Shown: one piece after another, positions 36,405 through 45,820 of the stretch
Position numbering within the stretch: the stretch's first letter is position 1
Layout: the number at the start of each line of letters is the position of its first letter
Assembly (NCBI GenBank): GCA_024363285.1
Contig: AP024711.1
Location: 62,001-126,000, forward strand
DNA: 64,000 nucleotides
Direction of reading: 5' to 3'
Origin: Leptolinea sp. HRD-7
Lineage (GTDB): Bacteria > Chloroflexota > Anaerolineae > Anaerolineales > Anaerolineaceae
Notes under the pieces: model-generated
Databases searched by the model: none
Told to the model about the DNA's origin: nothing
The model's input: only the letters and a program-made list of their open reading frames with translations
Position numbers and translations under genes: made by a program

Positions 36405-36663
36405 ACTGCCTCCCTGGCCTGCCCGATCAGCACTTCACATCTCAGTGTCAGAATGGTAGGTCAGCCGGGGCGGAGATGGAAGTCGATTTGATCATAACAA
36501 ATCACGTGATACCGTACAAGTGACAAGCACCCGATTTGATAAAGACCCCAACCATTCATTCATCGACCATTAAACCGGCTGGATTCTCCTCGGGTATAAT
36601 TTCTTCCGGCTGCGATACGATCAATTGCGGTGCAATAGTACGCATTTTACGGGTGGTGAAAAC

Positions 36664-37974
36664 GTGAAAATCGTCACAAGAAAACTTGACCGGTTAGAAC
36701 CGTCGCACATCGGCAGGATCGATATAATAATTTGCGCGGTTTTTCTTGCCAGCTTTTTTTTGTTTTACACCTGGTCATCCATCCAATTAAGCCGTACCAA
36801 TGTTTTTTCTGCCGATGGGATACTTTTCGAAATTGATACACGCCGCGCTGTTTCTGATATTACCCAGTTCAGCGGGAATCATTACCGTACCACCGTTCAT
36901 CCGCTGTTCGAACTTTTTGTAAACCCGCCCGGTGAGTTATTGCAGAAGATCACAGGATCGTCACTGCTTTCAGCCATTTTGCTGAACAGCTTCGCCGGCG
37001 CGCTCGGTACCGCGGCAGCCTATATCTTCTTCCTTACATTAAAGAATGGTCGGCTCAGAGCTGCGCTTTTTTCGGTCTTTTTCGGCGTAACCGCCGGTCA
37101 GTTCTTTCACGCCATCATCCCGGATACGTCTATTTTCGCCACCTTAAGCCTGATGGTGACATATCTTCTATTTTCCTGGTCGCTAACCCGCGGTGAAGTC
37201 TCCTTACCAATTTGGATCATAGCCGGTATTTTGACACTGGGTACCACAACGACAAACTTCGCGCAAACCTTTTTCTGTTTCGCTATCGCCTGCCTTGCCT
37301 CCCGCGGTCACAGAAACTGGAAGACCCTGGCCAACCGGCTGGTATTCTTCTCCCTGAGTGTCATCGGGATCACCGTTGCCCTGTCACTCGTTCAAAAAGT
37401 AATATACCCGCTTAGCAATCCGTTTTTCATGCCATTCGCGTACGCGGAAGAGAGTGACTATGCCAGCCTGTTGATCTTTCAGATGCCCGATGTGATTCTT
37501 CGCCTGCTGGCACGCGACTTTTTTCTGGTTAATTTCATCGCTCCCTACCCGGATGTGTATGACCTGCCTGGCCGTCTGTTCCCAACGGTCTCATTTGAAT
37601 TATCCACCAGCTTCAGTCCGGTCGGTATAATCGCCGGGTTGCTCTGGCTGGCACTGGCCGTGCTGGCCTTACAGGCGTTGATCACCCGAGTTAAAACGAA
37701 ACCGACCGCCATCTGCCCGGTCACCCGCTGGATAGAGTGCGGTTTCGTACTGTGCGTGTTCTTCAACCTGGCGATGCACAGCGTGTACGGCGCCATCAAA
37801 CCGGGAGATATTCATTATTTCCTGTTTTCCGGAAATTTCACCTTCCCGGTACTGGCGCTGTTTACCCTGTTTCAAGCACAATCCCGATGGATAAACGCGT
37901 TGTGGCTTACGTTGATCACGTGCGCTATTATCAATAATCTACAGGTTCTTTTTCATATAGTGAATTTGTATTAA
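36664..37974 (+). CDS. polytopic membrane protein of unknown function
   Basis: The protein is about 436 residues from GTG 36664 (GGTGGTG six bases before), with some 10 hydrophobic segments starting IDIIICAVFLASFFLFYTW. A loop RRAVSDITQFSGNHYRTTVHPLFEL carries conserved-looking Asp and His, as in GT-C-type glycosyltransferases. The frame from 36625 adds 13 residues without support. I do not recognise a named family; a lipid-linked sugar transferase is one possibility. It stands alone, divergent from the SdrD-B lipoprotein. Confidence 0.7.
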   Translation: MKIVTRKLDRLEPSHIGRIDIIICAVFLASFFLFYTWSSIQLSRTNVFSADGILFEIDTRRAVSDITQFSGNHYRTTVHPLFELFVNPPGELLQKITGSSLLSAILLNSFAGALGTAAAYIFFLTLKNGRLRAALFSVFFGVTAGQFFHAIIPDTSIFATLSLMVTYLLFSWSLTRGEVSLPIWIIAGILTLGTTTTNFAQTFFCFAIACLASRGHRNWKTLANRLVFFSLSVIGITVALSLVQKVIYPLSNPFFMPFAYAEESDYASLLIFQMPDVILRLLARDFFLVNFIAPYPDVYDLPGRLFPTVSFELSTSFSPVGIIAGLLWLALAVLALQALITRVKTKPTAICPVTRWIECGFVLCVFFNLAMHSVYGAIKPGDIHYFLFSGNFTFPVLALFTLFQAQSRWINALWLTLITCAIINNLQVLFHIVNLY

Positions 37975-38284
37975 AACAGCTGATCATTGGCTCGCGTCGT
38001 CAGTTGTACACGTCAGCTAAGGCGGTTTTGGCAAGCGATAAATTTCTATCCATATTGTATTTAATTTATTACCCTGGTCAAACCCACATACCTCAAAATG
38101 ATATAATTATGATGATCAGGCTGACTCATATCAGCATAATATGTCTCGCTCATTCTGGCAAAAAAGATCTTGTGGGGATTGATTAAGATTTTCTTTCATC
38201 CCTTTGAATATGCGCAAAAAAGAAAAACCTTGACGCAGCCGGGGCTTGTCCCATTGAATATATCTCCATACCCGGGAGTACACG
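37975..38284 (+). promoter_or_regulatory. AT-rich interval before the WYL-helicase gene
   Basis: No gene is supported in this 310-bp gap. It is AT-rich, with TATAAT at 38102-38107 and an imperfect CATAT/ATATG dyad near 38133-38150. It presumably contains the promoter of the downstream gene. Confidence 0.3.
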
Positions 38285-38995
38285 TTGACAGACCGAACCA
38301 CGATTCAACACGCCATTGACGAAGCCATCCAGTCCGAAGGCAGCCTGTTTATCCGTTACCGCGACAGCCAGGGAAATATCACCGACCGCAAGATAAGCCC
38401 GCTTCGTTGGGAAAACAGTTATAAGATCAGGGCTTTTTGTCACCTCAGAAATGAAGAACGGCAATTCTTGATAAACAATATCGTACAGATCAGCCGTGAG
38501 CCTATTGAAGATTCCCTCCCTCTAGAGAAACAACCGCCAACCAGTGCGGTTTCGCAGGCGGAATCACAGGTAGTATCCCGGCTAGTGCCCGTCACCCGCC
38601 CGGCCGCCCCCGTACGGGTCAGGCCGGATATACCCGCTTTTTCCAGAGTCACCGGACAGGAACAATTCAACCAGTTGCTTCGATATTATTCCGAATGCCT
38701 GCTGTTTGAATACCAGCAGAATTTCAATCTGCACAAAAATGAGCTGTTTACCCTTCCCGGATTCACCGGTGAACAGGCGTATGGTTTTCTCTCGGGCACT
38801 CAGAACAGTGAAATCAGGCTTTCATCTCCGCACGACCCGTTGGGGAAGATGCTGGATACAACCCGTAAGCGGAATAATCAGCTTTGCCTGGGGAAAACTT
38901 TCGTATGCATACGGCAAGACATAATCTCCCCTCTGCTTTTTGTTCCGGTGACTGTTGAACAGCGGAGCCCGGTCAATTTTCTACTGAAACCATAA
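38285..38995 (+). CDS. WYL-domain N-terminal fragment of a split WYL-helicase-PLD gene
   Basis: TTG start six bases after GGGAG. The 236-residue fragment begins with a WYL domain (about 15-75): SLFIRYRDSQGNITDRKISPLRW and IRAFCHLRNEERQFLINNI. WYL domains bind nucleotide or nucleic-acid ligands and are frequent in defence proteins. The frame stops at TAA (38993-38995), but continues in the same frame without another stop through 42688. The 22 codons before the next ATG read as sensible protein (EFYISYAALVNLKFETETIAEF). The two parts were therefore almost certainly one gene. Confidence 0.75.
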   Translation: MTDRTTIQHAIDEAIQSEGSLFIRYRDSQGNITDRKISPLRWENSYKIRAFCHLRNEERQFLINNIVQISREPIEDSLPLEKQPPTSAVSQAESQVVSRLVPVTRPAAPVRVRPDIPAFSRVTGQEQFNQLLRYYSECLLFEYQQNFNLHKNELFTLPGFTGEQAYGFLSGTQNSEIRLSSPHDPLGKMLDTTRKRNNQLCLGKTFVCIRQDIISPLLFVPVTVEQRSPVNFLLKP

Positions 38996-39061
38996 GAGTT
39001 CTATATCAGCTACGCGGCCCTGGTCAATCTGAAATTTGAGACGGAAACCATCGCGGAATTT

Positions 39062-42000
39062 ATGGATCGTTTCAAAACCTTCATGGATGACCGCCCTCCG
39101 ATGGATAAGATTGAAGAATTCGTGATCGAAGCCATACAGGAGAAACTTTCATCCCGGCTGCCCGTTTATTCCTGCGAACAGACCCGAATAGCGGACGTTC
39201 CAGATCACGCCATTTATACTGGCGTCGCGTTATTCCGCACCAACAGCCATTTTACCGGGAATTTGATCTCGGATCTGCAGAGTATGCAGGATGACTACAC
39301 CTGGTCCAACGCGCCCGAGCCGGTCAAATACCTTTTTGACTCGATGCCGGTGTATGAGCACTCGCCCGCGCCAGACTTTATTGAAGATGATCAGTTCTAC
39401 GTCACCAACATTAATGACCAACAGCGCAAAGCCGCCCGCTCTGTGGCCGAACATCCGCTGACCATAGTCACCGGGCCGCCGGGTTCTGGCAAATCACAAC
39501 TTGTTTTGAACTTGATCGCTCAGGCATACCTTAAAGGACAGACGGTGCTTCTGGCCAGCCACAACAATAAGGCAGTGGATGTGGTTATGGATCGTCTTCA
39601 GAATGAGATCTGTTTCCAGGGAGCTGTACGCACCGGCAACAAGGAATACCGCGGCCGCGCCGTATCTCAGATGAAGGAAACCCTCGGCCGAATTCACCGC
39701 CCGTCGCTGGACAATTTTGAAGACCAGTACCAGGAAGGCAAGCGGCTTTTAAAAGAAACCGACAAAATGCTCGCGCAGATCCGCGATGCCAGAGGCAGCA
39801 TACAGTCATACCAGCAGGAAAAGCGAGGGATACTGGAAAAACTGCCCCCCGAAGAGCAGACGAAATTCAAAGATCTTTCCGCCCCATTCAACGAGCAGGA
39901 TAAATCTCTGATGAACGAGGTCTTATCCAACCTGGTGGAAGAACTGCGCTGCCTGATTGCGGATCGTAAAAAGCTGGACTCGGAAATCCGAGAGATATTT
40001 GCCGATAATGGTGAAACTTACCCGGTGTTGAGGGCTGTTAAACAATATGAAGATCAGTGGGGACTGTTTGCCGGCGGGCTTTTCCACCGCGCTCAAATAT
40101 CTTCTTTGAAGGAAGTAACGGAATTCTGCGCCGAGGCATGCCGTCTATTGCTCGTGGTGAAATCCTTCAGTGAATTAAATCAGGCCAGGCTGGCCTTTAG
40201 AACGGTCAAAAGCGCGTTTGACGAAACCACCGCGTCGTTTTCCGAAGAGCAGACTGGCGGCGTGCTGGCTATGGAAAATCTTTCAGAACCGGAATTCAGC
40301 ACCTTCAAACAGCGCATCGTGTTGGCAAAAATAGCGTTTGACCGCCTGCAATCCGGCTCGTTTGGTTTCTTTGATAAGGTGTTGACCGCGCTGCGGATCA
40401 AAAATCCCGGGAAAAAACTGGCAGGGGAACTCCTGTCTATTTATTCGATGTTAAATATCCGGCGGCCGGGGTTAGAAGCGTCAGATGTGCCGGATGCGGC
40501 TTTTATCGAAGCGCTGACAGAACTGAACCATCTGGCGGAAGCCAACGATTTGTTGCGTCAGATCAATACCTGCCAGGAAACCCTTCACCGTGCTGACCTC
40601 GCGTTCAAAGAAATCTGCCTGAACATACCGCCAGAAATTTCTGCCGAATTCGAACGGATGGACCTGTCCGAATTTGATCCGTCCAACCTGTGCGCCCGAC
40701 TGGAAATCATCGGCTCACGCGCCGCGGAAAGTGCCGCAAAACTTTCGGTGATACTGGAACGCGCCTCTTCCTTTATTATCCGCAATTCCTATCAGATCCA
40801 GGCCATTGACGAATTTAAGAATCAATCCGCCGGCAAAGAATGGGACGGATTCGGGCTGCACCCAGACCTCACCGAAGATCAGGCACTTGACCGGCTTCAG
40901 TTGTGGCAAAAATTGTTGGTGATCTGGGAAGCCAACGCGGTGATCCAAAACGCCGAAGCCCGGTTGAAGAATTGGCCATCTGAAGAGCAAGCTCTGGCCG
41001 ATAACAAAAAAGCCAGTGATGAATTATTCAAGCTGGCCGGACAGTTGATGCAGGCCACATGGTATGCCCGCGCTAATGAAACACCAAATTCTGTTTTGAC
41101 CGGGACGGAAGATTACATCGCCGCCGTGCGTGAGCTGAGCGAAATAGACTTTGCCGGCGAGCACGACCGCTACATCGCGTTAAAGGATTCGGAACGCCGG
41201 AATTTTGTTAATGCCCTTCAGATGTTCCCGATTTGGGCCATCACTAACCTTACCGCGCGCACCAACTTCCCCCTCGAACCCGGCCTGTTTGACCTGTTGA
41301 TCATTGATGAAGCCTCGCAGTGTGACATCCCTTCCGCCCTACCGTTGATCTATCGGGCCAAAAAAGTGGTGATAATCGGCGACCAGCATCAGCTTCATCA
41401 TGTATCAAGACTAACAGCACAACTGGATATCCAACTGGGGCAAAAGTACGGAGTAGGGCTTGAGTCATACTCGTATCGCACACACTCGCTGTATGACCTC
41501 GGCAAACGCTGCGCCGGCCTTCAGCCGGGCGCCATTTTGTTGAATGAACACTACCGGTCGGATCCTCGGATCATCACCTTCTCGAATGAGATGTTCTACG
41601 ATAACCGGTTGATCATCAAAACCGATCTCACCCGCCGGGGTTTCAACCGGGAATTCTTGAATAATCGCGGGGGCGCGTACTGGCTAAATACCAAGGGAAA
41701 TTTCCAACAACTAAATAGCCGCAGCGCCTTCAACACCGCCGAATTAGACAAAATCGCCGAACTTGTTCCCGCATTGCTCAAAGCATTGGATGTTGAGGGG
41801 CATAAGAACGCGACGATCGGGATTGTCACTCCGTTCCGTGAACAGGAGAACCGCATCAACAACTGGGTGGGAAAAACGTTTAGTGGGAACAACCGCATTC
41901 GTTCAGGAACAGCCCACCAGTTCCAGGGGGATGAATGCGACGTGATCATATTTTCGACGGTAATGACAGATGGCATTTCCAGCAGGTCCATCGGATGGTT

Positions 42001-42688
42001 GGAGAAATCATACGACCTGTTGAATGTGGCGTTGACCCGGGCGAGGGTCTGCCTGATCATCGTGGGTGATTTTGATTTTTGTTACAACGCCCTTACGCCA
42101 AAGAATATTTACAACCGACTGTCCCGGTACATCAAAGACAGGTGGGGCGGCGTGTACAATTCAGCCAACCAGCTTCCCATTATGGTTAAAGGAAACCGGG
42201 TGGAAATTCTGGGTACGCTGCTTGACCCATCACACCCTGAATCAAACCGCACCAACCTGATCCGTTTCATTCAATCCTGTCAGGATTATGTGTACTGGAT
42301 TGACCCGTACTTTGATCAGGGGATCGTGGATTTATTTGATGACCTATACCAGGAAGCAAAAATTCCGGAAATATCGTCGTTCAAATTGCTCACCGCTGAA
42401 CGCCAGGTGAAGAGTTTTGAAGGCAAACCAAAGCTCCGGCCAGATTCGATCATAAGGCTGCGGGAATTTCTCACCGACAAAGGAGTTGACCTACAAATGC
42501 GCGTGCTGCCCGGCGAAGCCCTTCCGCATGACCGGTTTCTGTACCATTCGGGTGGAGCGATCAACATGCCGCCGTTTGCCGGCGCCTATGGTAAACACCG
42601 CCACGTAAGTGAATACACCGCGTCAAATACAACCGTGGATATGTTTAATAATTACTGGGAAAAAGGGATTGAGATTGACGCGTATTAA
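39062..42688 (+). CDS. SF1 helicase with PLD-like C-terminus, fragment of split defence-type gene
   Basis: Numbered from ATG 39062, this 1208-residue part has a Walker A (GPPGSGKS, 138-145) and the Walker B sequence IIDEASQCDIP near 747. Further superfamily 1 helicase motifs are GDQHQLHHVS, LNEHYRSDPRII, IVTPFREQE, TAHQFQGDECDVIIFSTV and LNVALTRARVCL. A coiled region interrupts the helicase core between about 215 and 600. The last 170 residues look like a phospholipase-D-type nuclease (WIDPYFDQG and PHDRFLYHSGG). This layout resembles the single-protein type II form of the Mokosh anti-phage system, as an inference. The frame is continuous with the WYL fragment except for one TAA. Confidence 0.8.
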   Translation: MDRFKTFMDDRPPMDKIEEFVIEAIQEKLSSRLPVYSCEQTRIADVPDHAIYTGVALFRTNSHFTGNLISDLQSMQDDYTWSNAPEPVKYLFDSMPVYEHSPAPDFIEDDQFYVTNINDQQRKAARSVAEHPLTIVTGPPGSGKSQLVLNLIAQAYLKGQTVLLASHNNKAVDVVMDRLQNEICFQGAVRTGNKEYRGRAVSQMKETLGRIHRPSLDNFEDQYQEGKRLLKETDKMLAQIRDARGSIQSYQQEKRGILEKLPPEEQTKFKDLSAPFNEQDKSLMNEVLSNLVEELRCLIADRKKLDSEIREIFADNGETYPVLRAVKQYEDQWGLFAGGLFHRAQISSLKEVTEFCAEACRLLLVVKSFSELNQARLAFRTVKSAFDETTASFSEEQTGGVLAMENLSEPEFSTFKQRIVLAKIAFDRLQSGSFGFFDKVLTALRIKNPGKKLAGELLSIYSMLNIRRPGLEASDVPDAAFIEALTELNHLAEANDLLRQINTCQETLHRADLAFKEICLNIPPEISAEFERMDLSEFDPSNLCARLEIIGSRAAESAAKLSVILERASSFIIRNSYQIQAIDEFKNQSAGKEWDGFGLHPDLTEDQALDRLQLWQKLLVIWEANAVIQNAEARLKNWPSEEQALADNKKASDELFKLAGQLMQATWYARANETPNSVLTGTEDYIAAVRELSEIDFAGEHDRYIALKDSERRNFVNALQMFPIWAITNLTARTNFPLEPGLFDLLIIDEASQCDIPSALPLIYRAKKVVIIGDQHQLHHVSRLTAQLDIQLGQKYGVGLESYSYRTHSLYDLGKRCAGLQPGAILLNEHYRSDPRIITFSNEMFYDNRLIIKTDLTRRGFNREFLNNRGGAYWLNTKGNFQQLNSRSAFNTAELDKIAELVPALLKALDVEGHKNATIGIVTPFREQENRINNWVGKTFSGNNRIRSGTAHQFQGDECDVIIFSTVMTDGISSRSIGWLEKSYDLLNVALTRARVCLIIVGDFDFCYNALTPKNIYNRLSRYIKDRWGGVYNSANQLPIMVKGNRVEILGTLLDPSHPESNRTNLIRFIQSCQDYVYWIDPYFDQGIVDLFDDLYQEAKIPEISSFKLLTAERQVKSFEGKPKLRPDSIIRLREFLTDKGVDLQMRVLPGEALPHDRFLYHSGGAINMPPFAGAYGKHRHVSEYTASNTTVDMFNNYWEKGIEIDAY

Positions 42689-42744
42689 CTGGCAGGAAGC
42701 ATATCAATATTCGGTTTCCGTAGTCTGGGAAAAAACATTTTCCC

Positions 42745-43050
42745 CGCCGGCATCAACCCTACAGCAAAAAATTTCTCATGCAGGGTAGATGCAAGCGGAA
42801 GGATATGTGTCTTTTAATCTGAAACCGAAATCCGCTTGCATCTACCGCAGGCAAATTCGGGTGATTGACATTGGATATGTACGTTTCCCGGCAGATCGCG
42901 GTTGATGCGGCGGGAATTGTGACATAAACTTATAGACAAATTAATCCCCCGCCGGCATCAACCCTACAGCAAAAATCTCTCATGCAGGGTTGTTGCAAGC
43001 GGGAGGATACGCGTCTGTAACCCTGAACCGAAATCCGCATGCATCTACCG
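42745..43050. repeat. family A repeat array, left of orphan gene
   Basis: Two units with CCGCCGGCATCAACCCTAC halves, the GGTAGATGCAAGCGG / CCGCTTGCATCTACC hairpin, and linkers containing GTGATTGACATTGGATATG. About 90 bp around 42884-42974 are identical to 43792-43882 on the other side of the small gene. 43051-43347 otherwise holds a family D palindrome, linker-like sequence (GTGATTAACCATGGATGG at 43169), and the next gene's leader. Confidence 0.85.
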
Positions 43051-43101
43051 CGGCAAATTCAAGTTACTGATCATGGATGGGATTACAACCTGCCGGTTCA
43101 C

Positions 43102-43134
43102 AAACCCTAAGGGTCTTGAAGACCCTTAGGGTTT
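43102..43134. repeat. family D palindrome
   Basis: AAACCCTAAGGGTC (43102-43115) and GACCCTTAGGGTTT (43121-43134), perfect 14-bp arms around TTGAA. The arms equal those of the 24761 copy. Confidence 0.88.
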
Positions 43135-43347
43135 TAACATCCGGACATTCCACCGCCGACTCATTCAGGTGATTAACCATGGATGGAAGTATTTCCCAGA
43201 CCAGCATGTAGTCAACTTGTTATCGGGGACAATTTAGCCTTGGTTTTGACACGAAAGAATTTCAAATGGTTTTGGGTGAATTATCCTCTGTTCGTGTATC
43301 ATCCATATTGATTAAAACTTTTCTGTGATTACAGGGAGGAGAATCAT

Positions 43348-43692
43348 ATGGATCACGTAACTTCAATTTTTAACGAGTTTAAGATGATGATCAACGATAG
43401 ACTGCTGCCAATAGGATTCAGTTTGAGTAGAGAACAATTGCCCGAAGGGTTTGGAAGCCGTTACATTGAGTATCAATCGGGGAATGTCGTTTTTCAATGG
43501 ATTTGGGATGGAAGGGACGGATTGTTTAGAGTTGTATACTGCCATAACATTACAGAACATTCCTTCCCTGAGTGGAAGTGTATTGTTGAATTGCCATTCG
43601 ATATTCATCAGAAAGATGTAGATATAAAAGAAGCCATCAAGAGTATCGAGGAACCATTTTCGGCGTTCTTGTCGGAATTTGCAGGAAAATAG
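43348..43692 (+). CDS. small orphan protein between repeat arrays
   Basis: ATG follows GGGAGGAG, a strong ribosome site. The 114-residue product is acidic, without signal or membrane segment. It has several aromatic residues (FQWIWDGRDGLFRVVYCH) and a helical C-terminus ending EPFSAFLSEFAGK. Composition is more AT-rich than the neighbouring genes, which suggests transfer. It is flanked on both sides by near-identical family A arrays, like a cassette. I do not recognise a family; small proteins of this general shape include immunity-type proteins, but nothing here proves that. Confidence 0.72.
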   Translation: MDHVTSIFNEFKMMINDRLLPIGFSLSREQLPEGFGSRYIEYQSGNVVFQWIWDGRDGLFRVVYCHNITEHSFPEWKCIVELPFDIHQKDVDIKEAIKSIEEPFSAFLSEFAGK

Positions 43693-43784
43693 ATTTCATC
43701 ATCTCTTAAGCTTAGATCAGGAAAAATGAGATCCTCACTATACCCGTCTCTCATTAATTTAATGAAGGGCGATTGACTATGGAC

Positions 43785-44090
43785 GTATAAGTTTCCCGGC
43801 AGATCGCGGTTGATGCGGCGGGAATTGTGACATAAACTTATAGACAAATTAATCCCCCGCCGGCATCAACCCTACAGCAAAAAATTTCTCATGCAGGGTA
43901 GATGCAAGCGGAAGGATATGTGTCTTTTAATCTGAAACCAAAATCCGCTTGCATCTACCACGGCAAGTTTGGGTGATTGACATTGGGCATGTACGTTTCC
44001 CGGCAGACCCGCGGTTGATGCGGCGGAAACTGTGACATAATTTCATTGACAAATTAATCCTCCGCCGGCATCAACCCTGCCAGGTGGTTA
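43785..44090. repeat. family A repeat array, right of orphan gene
   Basis: It contains CCCGGCAGATCGCGGTTGATG, CCGCCGGCATCAACCCTAC, and the hairpin GGTAGATGCAAGCGG / CCGCTTGCATCTACC. A second GCGGTTGATGCGGCGG unit reaches 44090. Large parts are identical to the 42745-43050 array in the same orientation. A linker GCGATTGACTATGGACG precedes it at 43768. Confidence 0.85.
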
Positions 44091-44104
44091 TCGCGTAGGG
44101 GTGG

Positions 44105-44194
44105 ATGGCATCCACCCCGGGCAAATTCGGGCACGATTTCAATGGATACGTTCGCATACCAATCATGTCCGGGCGGATGCCATCCGCCCTAACG
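44105..44194. repeat. family E double palindrome
   Basis: The head GGGTGGATGGCATCCACCC is a 19-base palindrome preceded by GTAG. The second half GGGCGGATGCCATCCGCCC is another palindrome followed by CTAACG. The halves are also complementary to each other. They are joined by a linker GGGCAAATTCGGGCACGATT, shared with family A. The remainder of 44195-44309 shows only the promoter region of the next gene. Confidence 0.82.
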
Positions 44195-44309
44195 AATATT
44201 TGGTCTCCTTTTTAAGCCAACCGTATACATGTATGCCTGATGAAGATAGTACAATAAAAATTATTCTCAGCGGGTAATTCACAAACAAGCCGTTTTTCAT
44301 GAGGTCGCC

Positions 44310-45674
44310 ATGAATACTGCCCATACCAGAAAATTTTTCGCCATTGTCACTACCGCCGTTATCCTGATCGGAATGGGATCGGCCTTCAATCCCCTTCCCC
44401 CTGTCCCGTTGACAGTCGCCGCGGCGCGCCAGGACGCCTCCACCCCCACCCCCACCGGTGAGGCCGAAGTCACCCGATTCTTCGCCGATTTTGACGACGT
44501 TTCCTTCTATTACACCTCCACCCTCTCATCCAAAGTAACAGCCCGAAAAGTGGAAGCAGCCGCAGACGTCAACAACCCGGCCACACCGCGCATGGACGTG
44601 TTCGAATTTGACAATTATCCGGTCATCTCGCGTGTCAAACCGCGCATCAACGTCTTTGCCGTGCAGGAAATCAAAGACCTGGGCGGGGTGACGGCCGTCA
44701 AGCAGCTCCAGAACCTCGACAACCTGATCGGTACCCAGGTGCCAAACCCGCCGGGCGCCTACCCCGCGCTGCTGACCGAACCGTCCACCCAGTTGATGCG
44801 CGCCGGCCTGCGGTACGTCAACTTCCAGAACGGCTCGGGCATCCGCTATCTCTCCGAATACGGCGAGCAACCCTGGCCGCTCGACAACACAGTGCTCTTC
44901 TACACCTATCAGGGCATCACGGGGGATGGGGCGTACTACGTCAGCGCGGTGCTGCCAGTCACCCACCCCGGGCTTGAAGGGGATGACGGCTTCACCAAAC
45001 TGAGTGAAGACCCGGCGAAATTCCAGTCCAATTACCCGGCGTATGTGGATTATGTTCAGAAGCAGTTGAACACCGAACCGCCGAACGCCTTCACGCCCAA
45101 CCTGGCCTCGCTGGACGCGATGATGAAGAGCCTTTCGATCGGCAAAGCCACACCATCCCCCGCCAAACCCACCGCCGTGCCCACTATGACCATCACCAAT
45201 TCGCCCTCGGGCTGCACGAACGAAGCCTCATTCGTGGCCGATGTCACCGTGCCGGATGACACATCCTTCCCGCCGGGCGCCAACTTCACCAAGACCTGGC
45301 GTCTGAAGAATGTGGGCACCTGCACCTGGACGCCAAAGTACAAGCTCGTCTTCCAGAGCGGTGACGCCATGGGCGCGCCGGCCGCCGTCACGCTGACCAA
45401 TGCCAATGTGCCGCCCAATTCCAACCTGAACGTCTCCGTCAAGCTGACGTCACCGCAAGATCAGGGCACCTATCAGGGGTTCTTCAAAATGCGCGCGCCC
45501 GATGGAACCGTTTTCGGCATCGCCCCCAATGGCAGCAATCCATTCTGGGTGCTGATCAACGTGGTACCACCCAGTGTGGATACCCCCACCGTTGTCCCGG
45601 GAGTGACATTGATTCCCATAGTACCCAAATTGACGCTGGTGGTGCCGCCGGTGCTCATTCCGCCCAGCCCGTAA
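44310..45674 (+). CDS. secreted protein with NBR1-Ig-like domain
   Basis: The 454-residue protein starts with a signal peptide (hydrophobic 10-26). A region of about 230 residues follows (DFDDVSFYYTSTLSSKVTARKVEA...). A Pro/Thr linker leads to an NBR1-Ig-like domain at about 300-415. Its features are FPPGANFTKTWRLKNVGTC, WTPKYKLVF, VPPNSNLNVSVKL and QGTYQGFFKMRAPDG. This domain is best known from the autophagy receptor NBR1 and is common in secreted Chloroflexota proteins. The C-terminus is Pro/Val-rich and may sit on the surface. The biological ligand is unknown. Confidence 0.78.
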   Translation: MNTAHTRKFFAIVTTAVILIGMGSAFNPLPPVPLTVAAARQDASTPTPTGEAEVTRFFADFDDVSFYYTSTLSSKVTARKVEAAADVNNPATPRMDVFEFDNYPVISRVKPRINVFAVQEIKDLGGVTAVKQLQNLDNLIGTQVPNPPGAYPALLTEPSTQLMRAGLRYVNFQNGSGIRYLSEYGEQPWPLDNTVLFYTYQGITGDGAYYVSAVLPVTHPGLEGDDGFTKLSEDPAKFQSNYPAYVDYVQKQLNTEPPNAFTPNLASLDAMMKSLSIGKATPSPAKPTAVPTMTITNSPSGCTNEASFVADVTVPDDTSFPPGANFTKTWRLKNVGTCTWTPKYKLVFQSGDAMGAPAAVTLTNANVPPNSNLNVSVKLTSPQDQGTYQGFFKMRAPDGTVFGIAPNGSNPFWVLINVVPPSVDTPTVVPGVTLIPIVPKLTLVVPPVLIPPSP

Positions 45675-45820
45675 TCCATTAAGGAAAAATAACAGGCTGA
45701 TATAATCACCCGGCATGTTATCAGGATGCCTTCGGGCAGATACGTGCGTCCATTACAGTTGCAGAGCACCCCATGTGAAATTACAAACCGGTGAATCCAA
45801 ATTATAAGAGGAATAGAATA

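Noticed and set aside
39062..42688. Treating the helicase part as a complete gene starting at ATG 39062
   Set aside because: Coding sequence continues upstream in the same frame to the TAA at 38993, and the 22 intervening codons look like protein, so the ATG is probably internal.
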